DNA of 35,874 bases. It comes from Alistipes sp. (GTDB taxonomy: Bacteria > Bacteroidota > Bacteroidia > Bacteroidales > Rikenellaceae). Both the position numbers and the translations under genes were made by a program. A model generated the notes under the pieces. That model ran no database searches, had not been told where the DNA came from, and saw nothing but the letters and a program-made list of their open reading frames with translations. The DNA lies in NCBI GenBank assembly GCA_017560425.1, contig JAFZEX010000041.1, forward strand, positions 1 to 35,874. Reading direction: 5' to 3'. This document shows, in pieces, positions 1 through 8,002 of the stretch (position 1 is its first letter; the number at the start of each line of letters is the position of its first letter).

Positions 1-27
1 CACTTTTCACTTTTCCCCTCTCACCTT

Positions 28-228
28 TCACTTTATTATTAATTGCGCTGTCATTTCACCGGCAGATTTTGCCGTTTCGCTGAATTTATAAAATATTGCA
101 ATTAGTCCACTCTGCACGCCTAAGTTGCTGATTGGCACAATGTTTGCCACACAAACACAAATAATTATGGCAAATATAGTGATGTATGGCAAGCGAAATG
201 AGATTTTGTAGTTTGAGAATTTATTCAT
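28..228 (-). CDS. Possible small membrane protein, 66 aa
   Basis: I do not recognise a family. The frame opens with ATG at 228; an upstream in-frame TTG at 237 is less likely. A hydrophobic stretch at about residues 14-33 (core YITIFAIIICVCVANIVPI) could be one membrane helix, with a weaker hydrophobic stretch after it. The region is AT-rich and no clear promoter precedes it on the minus strand. It is divergent from the sigma factor gene. It could equally be a chance frame in an intergenic region; only conservation in relatives would settle this. Confidence 0.3.
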   Translation of the reverse strand: MNKFSNYKISFRLPYITIFAIIICVCVANIVPISNLGVQSGLIAIFYKFSETAKSAGEMTAQLIIK

Positions 229-320
229 ATCTTGCAATCGGAAACAACAATATTAACTACAAAAATTTATACGCCTATCGAAACATCTCTACTCTTGAAC
301 TAACTTAAAATTTAGAGAGT

Positions 321-911
321 ATGAACACGAATGTGAATGTTTTAAGCGACCGTGTGTTGCTTAACAACTACCTTTCGGGGGATAGGAGTGCAATATCTGA
401 ACTTATTGAGCGCCACAGCCAGCGTGTGCGCAACTATATTGGCATGATGGTCAAAGACAACGACATCGCCAACGACATCTTCCAAGAGACATTTATCAAA
501 GCCGTGCAGGTTATCGACGAGGGTCGCTATGTCGATTCTGGCAAGTTCCTGTCATGGGTGCTACGCATAGCCCATAACCGTGTGCTCGACCACTTCCGCC
601 GTGAGAAGTCGAGCAAGCAGGTCAATGAGTCGGAGGCGGGCTACGACATGATTGGCACCATGCGCTTCTCGGAGCCTACTGCCGAGGATAACATGGTACT
701 TAGCGAAGTGGAGCAGACCGTACGCAACCTTATCGACCAGCTACCCGACGAGCAGCAGGAGGTGGTGCGCCTACGCTACTACTCGAAGCTGTCGTTCCAG
801 GAGATTGCCGAGCAGACCGACGTGAGCATAAACACCGCCCTCGGCCGCATGCGCTACGCCCTAATCAACCTACGTCGTATGATTAAGGAGAATAATATTG
901 TATTAAATTAA
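321..911 (+). CDS. ECF-type sigma-70 family RNA polymerase sigma factor
   Basis: A 196-residue sigma factor with the two ECF domains only. Region 2 is at about residues 25-95 and includes NDIFQETFIKA (core RNA polymerase binding) and the FLSWVLRIAHNRVLDHFRR segment (-10 recognition). Region 4 is at about 130-188, with LPDEQQEVVRLRYYSKLSFQEIA followed by a helix-turn-helix. Length is normal for the family. No FecR-type anti-sigma factor or SusC/D pair follows, so this is not the usual Bacteroidota nutrient-uptake sigma arrangement. The next reading frame is the 44-residue ORF at 979, probably in the same transcript, which ends at the terminator at 1131. Target genes cannot be inferred from the window. 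Confidence 0.93.
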   Translation: MNTNVNVLSDRVLLNNYLSGDRSAISELIERHSQRVRNYIGMMVKDNDIANDIFQETFIKAVQVIDEGRYVDSGKFLSWVLRIAHNRVLDHFRREKSSKQVNESEAGYDMIGTMRFSEPTAEDNMVLSEVEQTVRNLIDQLPDEQQEVVRLRYYSKLSFQEIAEQTDVSINTALGRMRYALINLRRMIKENNIVLN

Positions 912-978
912 CGTGTGTGCACAATAAGTCGCCAGGAGGTGCGTTATTAAGGTGTAAAACCTCAATAACAGAGTGCCT

Positions 979-1113
979 ATGGAGGAAATTGACAATCGCA
1001 CATTACAACTATTTAGTGAGGAGGATTTGCTCTTAAACGACCTATATCAGGGCGACCACGAGTTGATGTTCTTAGACACATACCTAACCGACATCTTCAA
1101 GTTTAAAAACTAA
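979..1113 (+). CDS. Small acidic ORF downstream of the sigma factor, 44 aa
   Basis: ATG at 979, stop TAA at 1111-1113, 44 residues. It starts 67 bases after the sigma factor stop and ends 17 bases before a strong terminator, so it fills the distal part of that transcript. The composition is acidic and leucine-rich (MEEIDNRTLQLFSEEDLLL...), with no signal peptide or Cys. It could be a small regulator or partner of the sigma factor, but this is inferred from position only. A chance frame is the alternative. Confidence 0.5.
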   Translation: MEEIDNRTLQLFSEEDLLLNDLYQGDHELMFLDTYLTDIFKFKN

Positions 1114-1130
1114 GCAACCCCCTAAAAAAC

Positions 1131-1166
1131 AACTCTCGGAAGCAACTGCCTCCGAGAGTTTTTTTA
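1131..1166 (+). terminator. Rho-independent terminator after the sigma factor transcript
   Basis: Perfect 10-bp stem AACTCTCGGA/TCCGAGAGTT (1131-1140 with 1151-1160), 10-base loop, followed by a T run. It ends the sigma factor/small-ORF transcript. The A-rich left flank could let it serve the opposite strand too, where the lipoprotein gene ends at 1182. Confidence 0.88.
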
Positions 1167-1181
1167 TTAAAGTAGAGCCTA

Positions 1182-1946
1182 CTAATACTCCATTGTCACC
1201 CTCTCGCCGAGGTATTCGACATCGACGGAGTTATAGGTTTTGAAGGTCAGCGAAACCTCGTCACGGCGGTCTATGCGCTTATCGTCGCAGATAATATCCA
1301 TCGAGCCCTCTGTAAAGAAGTTATGATTAAAGGAGTTAGACCTATAGTGTAGTGGCGTTGTTATCTCGGTGCTAACCAAAACTTTAGCCTCTTTCCAATT
1401 GCCATAGTCGCCATTATCGCCATTAAGCCAACCATCTACCGTGTAGCTTATGCCATTGTTGATGTCACACTCAAGCGAGCCTATCGTAAAGAGATTCTCA
1501 TGGTCCTCGCTCGTCGATGTGAAGCTATATACGCCGTCGGTAGCCTTTATCACCGCCAGAATCTCATCTGAGGCAACTATTTTCCACTCGCCACCCTCAC
1601 TTAGCAGCTTGCCATCGGTGATATACTCTCGATAGTAGCGAGGAGTGCCATCGCTCCACGGATAGCTAAACTTAAAGCGCACGAAACCCTCCTCGGCAAC
1701 AATCTGGTAGTATGGCATAAAGCGGTTGGCGATACGCTCCTTTAGCTCCTCATCCTCGGTCGAAAGATACCAGTCGGCAACCACAGCATAGTCGAAATAC
1801 TCCTGCAATGTTTGGATATTGTAGTATATTGTTCGGCGTGCGATATACTTACCCACGTCCATAGGCTCACGCTCGTCGCCCTCAACTACCTCGCACGATG
1901 CAAAGAGTAGCACAGGGGCAATTAGTGCAAATAAATATCTTCTCAT
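1182..1946 (-). CDS. Putative lipoprotein of unknown function, 254 aa
   Basis: The N-terminus is a lipoprotein signal (MRRYLFALIAPVLLFASC) with the lipobox cysteine at residue 18, so the mature protein should be lipid-anchored in the envelope. The rest has no motif I recognise; it is rich in aromatic and acidic residues and looks beta-rich. It is the last gene of a three-gene minus-strand run (gaps of 6 and 4 bases) behind two related barrel-like exported proteins, so a shared envelope role is likely but undefined. Confidence 0.75.
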   Translation of the reverse strand: MRRYLFALIAPVLLFASCEVVEGDEREPMDVGKYIARRTIYYNIQTLQEYFDYAVVADWYLSTEDEELKERIANRFMPYYQIVAEEGFVRFKFSYPWSDGTPRYYREYITDGKLLSEGGEWKIVASDEILAVIKATDGVYSFTSTSEDHENLFTIGSLECDINNGISYTVDGWLNGDNGDYGNWKEAKVLVSTEITTPLHYRSNSFNHNFFTEGSMDIICDDKRIDRRDEVSLTFKTYNSVDVEYLGERVTMEY

Positions 1947-1952
1947 AGCTCA

Positions 1953-2681
1953 CTATTTTTTAGTATTAAACCTAAATCCTAAGCCTCCACGCACCGAGCC
2001 GCCAACACCAGCGCCCACCTCGACAAAGCCGTAGAAGCCACGACCAACCTTTATGCCCACAAACGCCACATCTGCCATTGGTGCAATACCGCCATTAGCC
2101 CTCTCCGCATGGGCAAATAGGCCAAGCGCCACAGAGGAGTACATCTCGACATTTGTGCGACGCAACCAGTTAAAGCGAACATCGAATAGAGCAGCGATGT
2201 TATAGACATTGTAGTTATACAAAAGCTCGTCGGTATAGGTGTCATAGACATTCTGCCATGCTGCACCAAAGGTAGCCTTGGCGCCGAGTGCCAGCCAAGG
2301 ATTTACTCGCTTCGAGTAGCTAAGACCGAGCGTCGTAAGCTGATATACGGGGCCTGTGTAGGTGCGCAACTCGTGAAGCCTTTGGCGGAAGGCTGGAGGG
2401 CCATAAACACCGTCAGGTCCATATTCAAAGACCTGATTGCCCAACAACAGCTCCGAGACTAAGCCGGGGGCTCCGTACCAAAGGCTCAGGTCGTGCTCCC
2501 AACGCACATCCTGAATATTCTTACTTGGCTCCACAGGCAACTTTTCAACCTCGCTCTCGGTGGTCATATAGCCTGTTATGCGGTCATAGACAAGTTTTTC
2601 ATCGACCCTCTCTTGAGCCACGACAGTAGCCGAGAGCATCAAGGCTACCGCCAATACAATATATTTATATATACTCTTCAT
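1953..2681 (-). CDS. Exported beta-barrel-like protein, paralogue of its upstream neighbour
   Basis: 242 residues with an N-terminal signal peptide (MKSIYKYIVLAVALMLSATVVAQ). The C-terminal half alternates polar and hydrophobic residues with many Gly and aromatics and ends GGLGFRFNTKK, as expected of a small outer-membrane barrel. It aligns with the gene at 2686: both carry an MYSSVALGLF/LYSTIGLGVG block, a V(G)RxxxGFxEVGxG block and a final GxGxRxNTK. This suggests an old tandem duplication. Substrate or role is unknown. Confidence 0.75.
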   Translation of the reverse strand: MKSIYKYIVLAVALMLSATVVAQERVDEKLVYDRITGYMTTESEVEKLPVEPSKNIQDVRWEHDLSLWYGAPGLVSELLLGNQVFEYGPDGVYGPPAFRQRLHELRTYTGPVYQLTTLGLSYSKRVNPWLALGAKATFGAAWQNVYDTYTDELLYNYNVYNIAALFDVRFNWLRRTNVEMYSSVALGLFAHAERANGGIAPMADVAFVGIKVGRGFYGFVEVGAGVGGSVRGGLGFRFNTKK

Positions 2682-2685
2682 AGCT

Positions 2686-3405
2686 CTACCTTGTTTTAGT
2701 GTTAATTCTATAACCTACACCTACGTTTATCACGCCACTCGCGCCATAACCCACCTCGGCAAAGCCAAACCACTTGCGACCAACAGCAATGCCAAAGGGC
2801 TTAATATCGAAGGCGCAGTAGGCATCAATAAGGTCGCCATAACCCTCCAAGTGGCGCTCACGATGAAGAACACCCACACCAAGGCCTATGGTCGAGTATA
2901 GCTGAACAATACCTCGGCGATACCATGCAAAGCGCGCCTTAGGCATAATCGAGAAGTCGTTCTCGCGAAGTGTTAATACCTTCGCCTGGGTGTACATATC
3001 AAAGATGTTGCGATGTCCATAGACCCACTTAACATCGCCACTGAGGCTAAACCACTCGTTGAACCAGTAGCCATAGCTCAGCGATAGTGCATAGTAGTGA
3101 CTCGGACCAAAATAGCATGACTCGAGATCCATGTCGCCTATAAAGAATATCTCGTTGTTAATTGTATTGCCATAGCGACTAGTGCTGCCCCACAACGTAG
3201 ATAGACGCACATCATGTGTGCCAGGTGCGAGTGGCTTGACGAGCGACTTTGCAAATTTTGTGTCGGGGCTATGTGGCGTAAACTTGACGGTATAGACGCC
3301 AAGCGAATCTCTGAACTTGTAGGTATGTTGCGCCTCGGCGCTAAATGCTCCCACCACAAAGAGCACGGCAACGAGCAAGCCCACCTTTAGTTTTACGTTA
3401 CTCAT
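2686..3405 (-). CDS. Exported beta-barrel-like protein, first gene of the trio
   Basis: 239 residues with a clear signal peptide ending at about FSAEAQ (residue 26). The downstream part has the Tyr/Gly-rich alternating pattern of an outer-membrane barrel and ends GVGYRINTKTR. It resembles the next gene along most of the C-terminal 150 residues. A Bacteroidota -7 box (TAACTTTG on the minus strand) lies upstream at 3439-3446, so this is probably the first gene of the transcript that ends with the lipoprotein at 1182. Confidence 0.75.
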   Translation of the reverse strand: MSNVKLKVGLLVAVLFVVGAFSAEAQHTYKFRDSLGVYTVKFTPHSPDTKFAKSLVKPLAPGTHDVRLSTLWGSTSRYGNTINNEIFFIGDMDLESCYFGPSHYYALSLSYGYWFNEWFSLSGDVKWVYGHRNIFDMYTQAKVLTLRENDFSIMPKARFAWYRRGIVQLYSTIGLGVGVLHRERHLEGYGDLIDAYCAFDIKPFGIAVGRKWFGFAEVGYGASGVINVGVGYRINTKTR

Positions 3406-3438
3406 AATTAGGTCGAGTTTTAGTTAGTTTCGTTAATG

Positions 3439-3446
3439 CAAAGTTA
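3439..3446 (-). promoter_or_regulatory. Candidate promoter -7 box for the barrel/lipoprotein operon
   Basis: Minus-strand TAACTTTG matches TAnnTTTG. It is 34 bases upstream of the start at 3405. The -33 element is weak (CAAC on the plus strand near 3463). Confidence 0.55.
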
Positions 3447-3512
3447 GCAACATAACCCGCCACAACCAATTTTTTGAGCATCGAATTTTTCCGAAAGGCA
3501 TTTTATAACACA

Positions 3513-3573
3513 CTGATAATCAACACAATAAAACACTATGAAAATATCAATTTTTCATAGTGTTGATTATCAG
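3513..3573. repeat. Long imperfect inverted repeat, likely terminator of the MATE transcript
   Basis: CTGATAATCA at 3513-3522 pairs with TGATTATCAG at 3564-3573. An inner perfect 13-bp stem AACACTATGAAAA/TTTTCATAGTGTT (3532-3544 with 3552-3564) closes a 7-base loop. The segment AACAC occurs twice in the left arm, giving a choice of pairings. It lies downstream of the MATE gene on the minus strand, so a terminator role fits, but there is no clean U tract. Confidence 0.55.
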
Positions 3574-3620
3574 GCAGTTACACACTTAATGATTTAATTA
3601 ACTGAAATACAGAGTATTAG

Positions 3621-5009
3621 TTACTTTTTAGATCTACCCTGCTCGAATTTTCTAACGTCACGCCTAACACGAATAAAGGTCATCACGGCAGCCGAGCTAA
3701 GGCCGATAATCAGACCCACGGCAAGACCATAACACTGCAAATCGAAGTGATAGGCGAGCAGTGCGCCAAGGGGTATATTTAATATAAGGTAGGAGCAGAG
3801 GACAATAGGCATAATAATCTTGACATCCTGCAAGCCACGAAGCATGCTAATAGAGAGTCCCTGCACCGAGTCGGAGAATTGGTAGATGGCAATAAGGATA
3901 AGTAGGTTGGCGCTGATTGCCATAACCTCGACATTGTCGGTGAAGATGCCGACAAGCTCCGTGCGCAACAGGACAAACATAAACGCCATAAGCGTAGCCC
4001 ACAGCAAGCCGAGGTGGTAGGTGGCAGTGACCATGGGGCGCAGGTGCTTACGATCTTTCGAGCCGTAGATATGCGACACGACGATGGTAGATGCCGAGCC
4101 AATAGCCACGGTAATCATCCAAGCGATATTTGCAATGCTGAACGACACCTGCATAGCGCCCGACGCAGCAGCGCCAAACGACAGGGCGAGTATCGAGGTG
4201 AGGATAAAGGCTGCCGACTCCAGCACCATCTGAAACGAGATAGGGAAGCCGATGGCCACACACCTACGCATAAGCTTTCGACTGAGAGCCTCGGAGCTAA
4301 AGAACGAGCGGTAGATGCGCAGACGGCGTGAGAGGAAGAAGTGGGCGATGATAAGCAGCATCTGCACCACACGGGCAATGAGCGTGGCAAGACCTGCACC
4401 CTCGGCACCCATAGCCTCGAAGCCGCACTTGCCGAAGATAAAGACCCAATTAAGAACAATGTTTAGGAAGTTACCCACGAGCGTAATCCACATCGCCACC
4501 TTTGTGTTTCCGATGCCCTCCAAGAACTGCTTCACGGCAAGGAATATCATCAGCGGCATAATGCTCCACACCAACATATCGTAGTAAGGAAGCGCCATGT
4601 CGGTAACTGCCGTAACATCGTCGCCCGAAGAGCTCATCCACACGCCAAGAACGCCGATAAAGGAGCGCAGGGCGAGGGCTATGATGGTAGATATAACACC
4701 GATGATAAGCGAGTAGGCGATGCCATTTTGAAACAGGTGGCCCACCATACGCCTGTCGTTACGAGCATAGTGCTCGCCAACAAGTGGCGTGATAGACATG
4801 GCGAAGCCCATGGCAGCAAGGTAGATGAGCAAGAAGAGAGAGCTACCCAACGACACCGCAGCAAGGGGCACAGCATCTTCACCACCATAGTTTCCCACCA
4901 TGGCAGTGTCGGCAAACTGCGTAGTTAGCTGTCCCGCCTGCGCCAAGACAACGGGCGCAGCGAGGTGCAGAAGGCGCTTATAGTATGGAACGTACTCTCT
5001 TAGGCGCAT
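3621..5009 (-). CDS. MATE family efflux transporter
   Basis: 462 residues from the ATG at 5009; a GTG one codon earlier at 5012 is possible. Twelve hydrophobic helices in two similar halves, with the typical N-terminal pattern LLHLAAPVVLAQAGQLTTQFADTAMVG and a second-half equivalent (MRRCVAIGFPISFQMVLESAAF). Family members export cationic drugs, flavins or other small molecules using Na+ or H+ gradients in the inner membrane; the substrate here cannot be read from sequence. The start lies 22 bases after the BACON lipoprotein stop, so the two are probably one transcript. Confidence 0.93.
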   Translation of the reverse strand: MRLREYVPYYKRLLHLAAPVVLAQAGQLTTQFADTAMVGNYGGEDAVPLAAVSLGSSLFLLIYLAAMGFAMSITPLVGEHYARNDRRMVGHLFQNGIAYSLIIGVISTIIALALRSFIGVLGVWMSSSGDDVTAVTDMALPYYDMLVWSIMPLMIFLAVKQFLEGIGNTKVAMWITLVGNFLNIVLNWVFIFGKCGFEAMGAEGAGLATLIARVVQMLLIIAHFFLSRRLRIYRSFFSSEALSRKLMRRCVAIGFPISFQMVLESAAFILTSILALSFGAAASGAMQVSFSIANIAWMITVAIGSASTIVVSHIYGSKDRKHLRPMVTATYHLGLLWATLMAFMFVLLRTELVGIFTDNVEVMAISANLLILIAIYQFSDSVQGLSISMLRGLQDVKIIMPIVLCSYLILNIPLGALLAYHFDLQCYGLAVGLIIGLSSAAVMTFIRVRRDVRKFEQGRSKK

Positions 5010-5031
5010 CACTCGCTATGCTAAACGGAGC

Positions 5032-6165
5032 TTAGATATAGAGCGTAGAGGGCATCGAGCGCATAACAGGCACCGAGCCATTGTCCGACTCAACGGCAAA
5101 GACAATAAGCATATAGCGCTTGCCCGCCTCAACAGGCACGTTGAGCTGACGAACACCCTTATAGCATGAGCTCTGCAAGAACTGCTCAGCAGTAGCACCA
5201 CCCGCCATAGCCTTACGAGCCTTGTCGTAGAAGCTCGAGGCGATACCCTTGACAAAGCCGTCCGACATGTTCATGCCTGGCTCGAGGTAGTAGATAGAGT
5301 CCTCAGGGGCAATCTGCACATTGTAGTAGCCGGTCCAATCCTTAGGGTCGATGGTGAAGATCGCCATGCCGCCACTCGACTGCGACGATAGGCCGAACGA
5401 CACGGTATACATGCTTGGCATGGGAATTTCGATGCTCTTCTGGTGCATAGGCGTGAGAAGAGTATACTCATTGCCATGGAACGTGATGCCATAGCTATAG
5501 GCGATATATGTCGAGCCTGGCTTCATGCCCGTAAACTCACGCACAGCATCACCCTTGTAGATAAGCTGTGGGCTAACACGACCCATAAGCTCCTCGAGGG
5601 TCATCTTATTACGCTCAGCCAAGGCACGATAGGTTGCCATCTCAGTCTCGATGAATACATTCATGTCGCTAACACCCGACTGCTTGAAGTACTCGGCATC
5701 GATAACATTTGCCATGTAGGGCATCGACTTATCGAGCGGAATATACTTAATCGTGCAGCTGTTGTGAGTGATGTTCGTCGCCTCAAACTTATACTTGTTT
5801 AGAAGCTGCTTATCCTGCAACACCGATACACGCACCGCAGGGTCAAGACCTGGATATTTGATACTTACCGAGGCAAAGCGCTCTTCGTCGATGTTGCTTG
5901 GCTCGATGCGCAAAACGATAGTGTTTTGGGTAACCTCCTTAAGCGAGATCCAATTTGCTGCCGAGACAACTTCGAACTCGCCACCCTTAACAGCGTTACG
6001 CAACGCATAGTATAGGGCGATGTCGCCACCACCACCGTCGATGTTTAGCTCATAGGTGTCGAGAACAAGCTTAGGAGGGTTGTTCTGGTCGATAGGTTCA
6101 CAGCCGACAGTAAATGGCAAGATAGCCACAAGGAGTGCATAGATCAAATGTGAAATTTTGCGCAT
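5032..6165 (-). CDS. BACON-domain lipoprotein with C-terminal Fn3-like repeats
   Basis: I chose ATG at 6165; an in-frame start at 6204 would add 13 residues before the signal and overlap the promoter. This gives 377 residues with a lipoprotein signal and Cys22 (LPFTVGC). Residues about 35-118 read as a BACON domain (GGGGDIALYYALRN..., AANWISL, VSVLQDK), common in Bacteroidota surface proteins that bind carbohydrate or mucin. Two segments follow with an Fn3-like pattern (YKFEATNITHNSCTIKYIP and YTVSFGLSSQSSGGMAIFTI), each ending in a YxAYSYG or YMLIVFA strand. Probable surface or periplasmic lipoprotein; the ligand is unknown. Confidence 0.8.
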   Translation of the reverse strand: MRKISHLIYALLVAILPFTVGCEPIDQNNPPKLVLDTYELNIDGGGGDIALYYALRNAVKGGEFEVVSAANWISLKEVTQNTIVLRIEPSNIDEERFASVSIKYPGLDPAVRVSVLQDKQLLNKYKFEATNITHNSCTIKYIPLDKSMPYMANVIDAEYFKQSGVSDMNVFIETEMATYRALAERNKMTLEELMGRVSPQLIYKGDAVREFTGMKPGSTYIAYSYGITFHGNEYTLLTPMHQKSIEIPMPSMYTVSFGLSSQSSGGMAIFTIDPKDWTGYYNVQIAPEDSIYYLEPGMNMSDGFVKGIASSFYDKARKAMAGGATAEQFLQSSCYKGVRQLNVPVEAGKRYMLIVFAVESDNGSVPVMRSMPSTLYI

Positions 6166-6191
6166 AACTCGTTTTTTAATTCTTAATGGCG

Positions 6192-6222
6192 CAAAGATAA
6201 GCAATAAATCCTATCAAGCAAA
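6192..6222 (-). promoter_or_regulatory. Promoter of the BACON-MATE operon
   Basis: Minus-strand -7 box TATCTTTG (6192-6199) and -33 TTTG (6219-6222), 19 bases apart, the spacing seen at several other genes in this window. The start codon at 6165 is about 20 bases beyond the expected transcription start, which supports that start over 6204. Confidence 0.75.
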
Positions 6223-6288
6223 AAAGAGAGTATAATAAAATACTCTCTTCACGTTGCGGTCTCTTAGCTAAGTTCTGGGTTACACCTA

Positions 6289-6762
6289 TTAACCAACAAT
6301 ATTTTTATCGTCATATTCGCCCGAGGCAAGCTGACACATCAGCTCGGCAACTCGTTGTGCCGTTACGCCCCGCTTGGCAAACGCCCTGTGTGTTGCTGTT
6401 GTCCTATCTCGAACTGCACGATGTAGCACATGTGCCGAGCTTAACACCGAGGAATCGACCTCGGCATGCAAGCTGCTAAGTAGCTCCCTAAACGCCTGTT
6501 GGGGAGCATCATCGTGGACTATATCACACGTCCTAATAGCCAGCATAATCTCCTCACACACAACATCTTTGCCCTTATTATCGAGCAACAACCCCACAAG
6601 CAACGAGGCAAAACTATCCTCACGCCTAAGAAGCTCATACACAAGCCTATCGACATACGCACTTGCAACACCATCACGCTCAAGTCGAAAGACCAGCGTA
6701 GAGATTGTTGCCTCCAAACATCTCGAAATTTTAATACTATTCATCACGTTATAATTAACCAT
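6289..6762 (-). CDS. Stand-alone Clp N-domain-like protein
   Basis: 157 residues from ATG at 6762 (M7 at 6744 also possible). It shows two copies of the helical repeat typical of the ClpA/ClpC N-domain. The first runs about residues 13-75 (YVDRLVYELLRREDSFASLL). The second runs about 88-145 (SSAHVLHRAVRDRTTATHRA, then FAKRGVTAQRVAELM) and matches the ClpA pattern 'ANVLVAIFSEQESQAAYLLRKHEVSRLDVV' position by position in its hydrophobics. There is no AAA+ ATPase domain, so it cannot unfold proteins; a role as adaptor or decoy for a Clp chaperone is an inference. It follows the tyrosine phosphatase gene by 55 bases on the same strand. Confidence 0.6.
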   Translation of the reverse strand: MVNYNVMNSIKISRCLEATISTLVFRLERDGVASAYVDRLVYELLRREDSFASLLVGLLLDNKGKDVVCEEIMLAIRTCDIVHDDAPQQAFRELLSSLHAEVDSSVLSSAHVLHRAVRDRTTATHRAFAKRGVTAQRVAELMCQLASGEYDDKNIVG

Positions 6763-6817
6763 TTTTATCGGTATTATAACGATAATAGTATTGCAATATT
6801 ATGCAAAATATATCTTT

Positions 6818-7285
6818 TTATTGCAAATTTTCGAGAAGCGTCGAGCAGCCATCTTCCAACAGGTCGAGAACAAGCTCGAATCCCTCGTGACCCTCGTAAT
6901 AAGGGTCGGGAATATAGCTCCAATTGGGGTTATGGCGCAAGAACTCACGGAAGCGATATATCTTCTGCTGCGCCTCTCGGTCGGGAGCAAGGCGGAACAG
7001 AGCCTCGTAGTTGTTGTCGTCCATGGCTATAATCATGTCGAAGCGCTCGAAGTCCTCCTCACGCACCTGGCGGGCACGGTGTGTTATGTCGATGCCACGA
7101 GCTGCCGCAGCACGACGCATGCGAGCATCGGAGCGCTCGCCACTATGGCCACCATACGTGCCTGCCGAGTCGAGAACCACCCTATCGGTAAGTCCGTTGC
7201 GCTCGACGAGCATCTGCATCATTGCCTCAGCCGCTGGTGAACGACAGATATTTCCGAGGCAGACAAACAAAATTCGCTGTTTCAT
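6818..7285 (-). CDS. Low-molecular-weight protein tyrosine phosphatase
   Basis: 155 residues, full family length. The P-loop CLGNICRS starts at nucleophile Cys9 with Arg15, and the general acid is Asp127 in DPYY. It dephosphorylates phosphotyrosine in cytosolic proteins; in bacteria such enzymes often counter BY-kinases. The Ile in CLGNICRS is the residue typical of tyrosine phosphatases; the arginine phosphatase YwlE has Thr there, so a phosphoarginine role is unlikely. It is flanked by an exported protein (3-base gap) and the Clp N-domain-like gene. Confidence 0.93.
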   Translation of the reverse strand: MKQRILFVCLGNICRSPAAEAMMQMLVERNGLTDRVVLDSAGTYGGHSGERSDARMRRAAAARGIDITHRARQVREEDFERFDMIIAMDDNNYEALFRLAPDREAQQKIYRFREFLRHNPNWSYIPDPYYEGHEGFELVLDLLEDGCSTLLENLQ

Positions 7286-7288
7286 ACA

Positions 7289-7765
7289 CTATGGAATCCA
7301 AAAGCCAAAACCAACTACATTATTCTCTATAGCAAGACTCTCAATGCCATTACACTCCTCATATGAAGTAACCACATATTGTGGCTCGTATTGATTTTGC
7401 CGTGGTCTTATATACCCTATTTTTAGGGCTTCGGAAACAAATGCCTTAGCCTCGCTTGACGAGTTAAATGTTATGGTCGATGGATACTCCTCAATCACTA
7501 CCGTCGTATTTGTGCTACGCTGATACAACTTATAAACCGTTAGCGTGTAATAGAGATGGTGTTCAGCATTAGGTTCGTAGACCTTTTTATCAACCACAAC
7601 AAAGCCCTTGAGCTTTAGTCGGTTTATAATATCTTGTTTGCTAAATGTTGCTATAACATCATTTTGGCTATCTACATAGCAGAAATCGGTAATCGACACC
7701 CTCTGCGCAAATGCCGACACCGATAGACAGATAGTGGATAGAAGTAGCAGTGTTAATCTCTTCAT
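7289..7765 (-). CDS. Exported protein of unknown function, 158 aa
   Basis: The start is ATG at 7765, which places a clear signal peptide (MKRLTLLLLSTICLSVSAFAQ) at the N-terminus; the longer frame to 7834 would run through the promoter. The mature part is about 137 residues with a mixed alpha/beta look (IINRLKLKGFVVVDKKVYEP, HLYYTLTVYKLY, VVIEEYPSTITFNSSSEAKAF). I do not recognise a family. It is the first gene of the run with the phosphatase and the Clp N-domain-like protein. Confidence 0.65.
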   Translation of the reverse strand: MKRLTLLLLSTICLSVSAFAQRVSITDFCYVDSQNDVIATFSKQDIINRLKLKGFVVVDKKVYEPNAEHHLYYTLTVYKLYQRSTNTTVVIEEYPSTITFNSSSEAKAFVSEALKIGYIRPRQNQYEPQYVVTSYEECNGIESLAIENNVVGFGFWIP

Positions 7766-7803
7766 ATGGATAATATTTAGGTTAAATGCAATTTCGGAAT
7801 AGA

Positions 7804-7835
7804 CAAAGATAGAAAAATTATCGCTTTCGAACAAG
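7804..7835 (-). promoter_or_regulatory. Promoter of the exported protein-phosphatase run
   Basis: Minus-strand TATCTTTG (7804-7811) with a -33-like CTTG (7832-7835), 20 bases apart. The placement supports the ATG at 7765 as start. Confidence 0.65.
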
Positions 7836-7951
7836 TCTGTTCATTGATTAAATTTTGAGGTTGGTTTATTAATTATCCCTTTTCTCAAAAATTAGCCATA
7901 TTTAACGCATTTGTTTTAGGAAAACATGGTGGCTAACAGCATAATTTTTCA

Positions 7952-7959
7952 TATATTTG
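7952..7959 (+). promoter_or_regulatory. Promoter -7 box of the YtfJ-like gene
   Basis: TATATTTG matches TAnnTTTG, 43 bases before the start at 8003. No convincing -33 element is seen. Confidence 0.6.
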
Positions 7960-8002
7960 CAACGTTTTTAGCGTAAACAACAAAAAAATCAAAAAAAATA
8001 CA

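Noticed and set aside
4014-4331. Plus-strand frames opposite the MATE gene
   Set aside because: Shadow frames of a well-supported coding gene, with no motif or start signal.
6818-7285. Reading the phosphatase as a protein-arginine phosphatase because of the nearby Clp N-domain protein
   Set aside because: The P-loop is CLGNICRS; the arginine phosphatase YwlE has Thr in place of that Ile.
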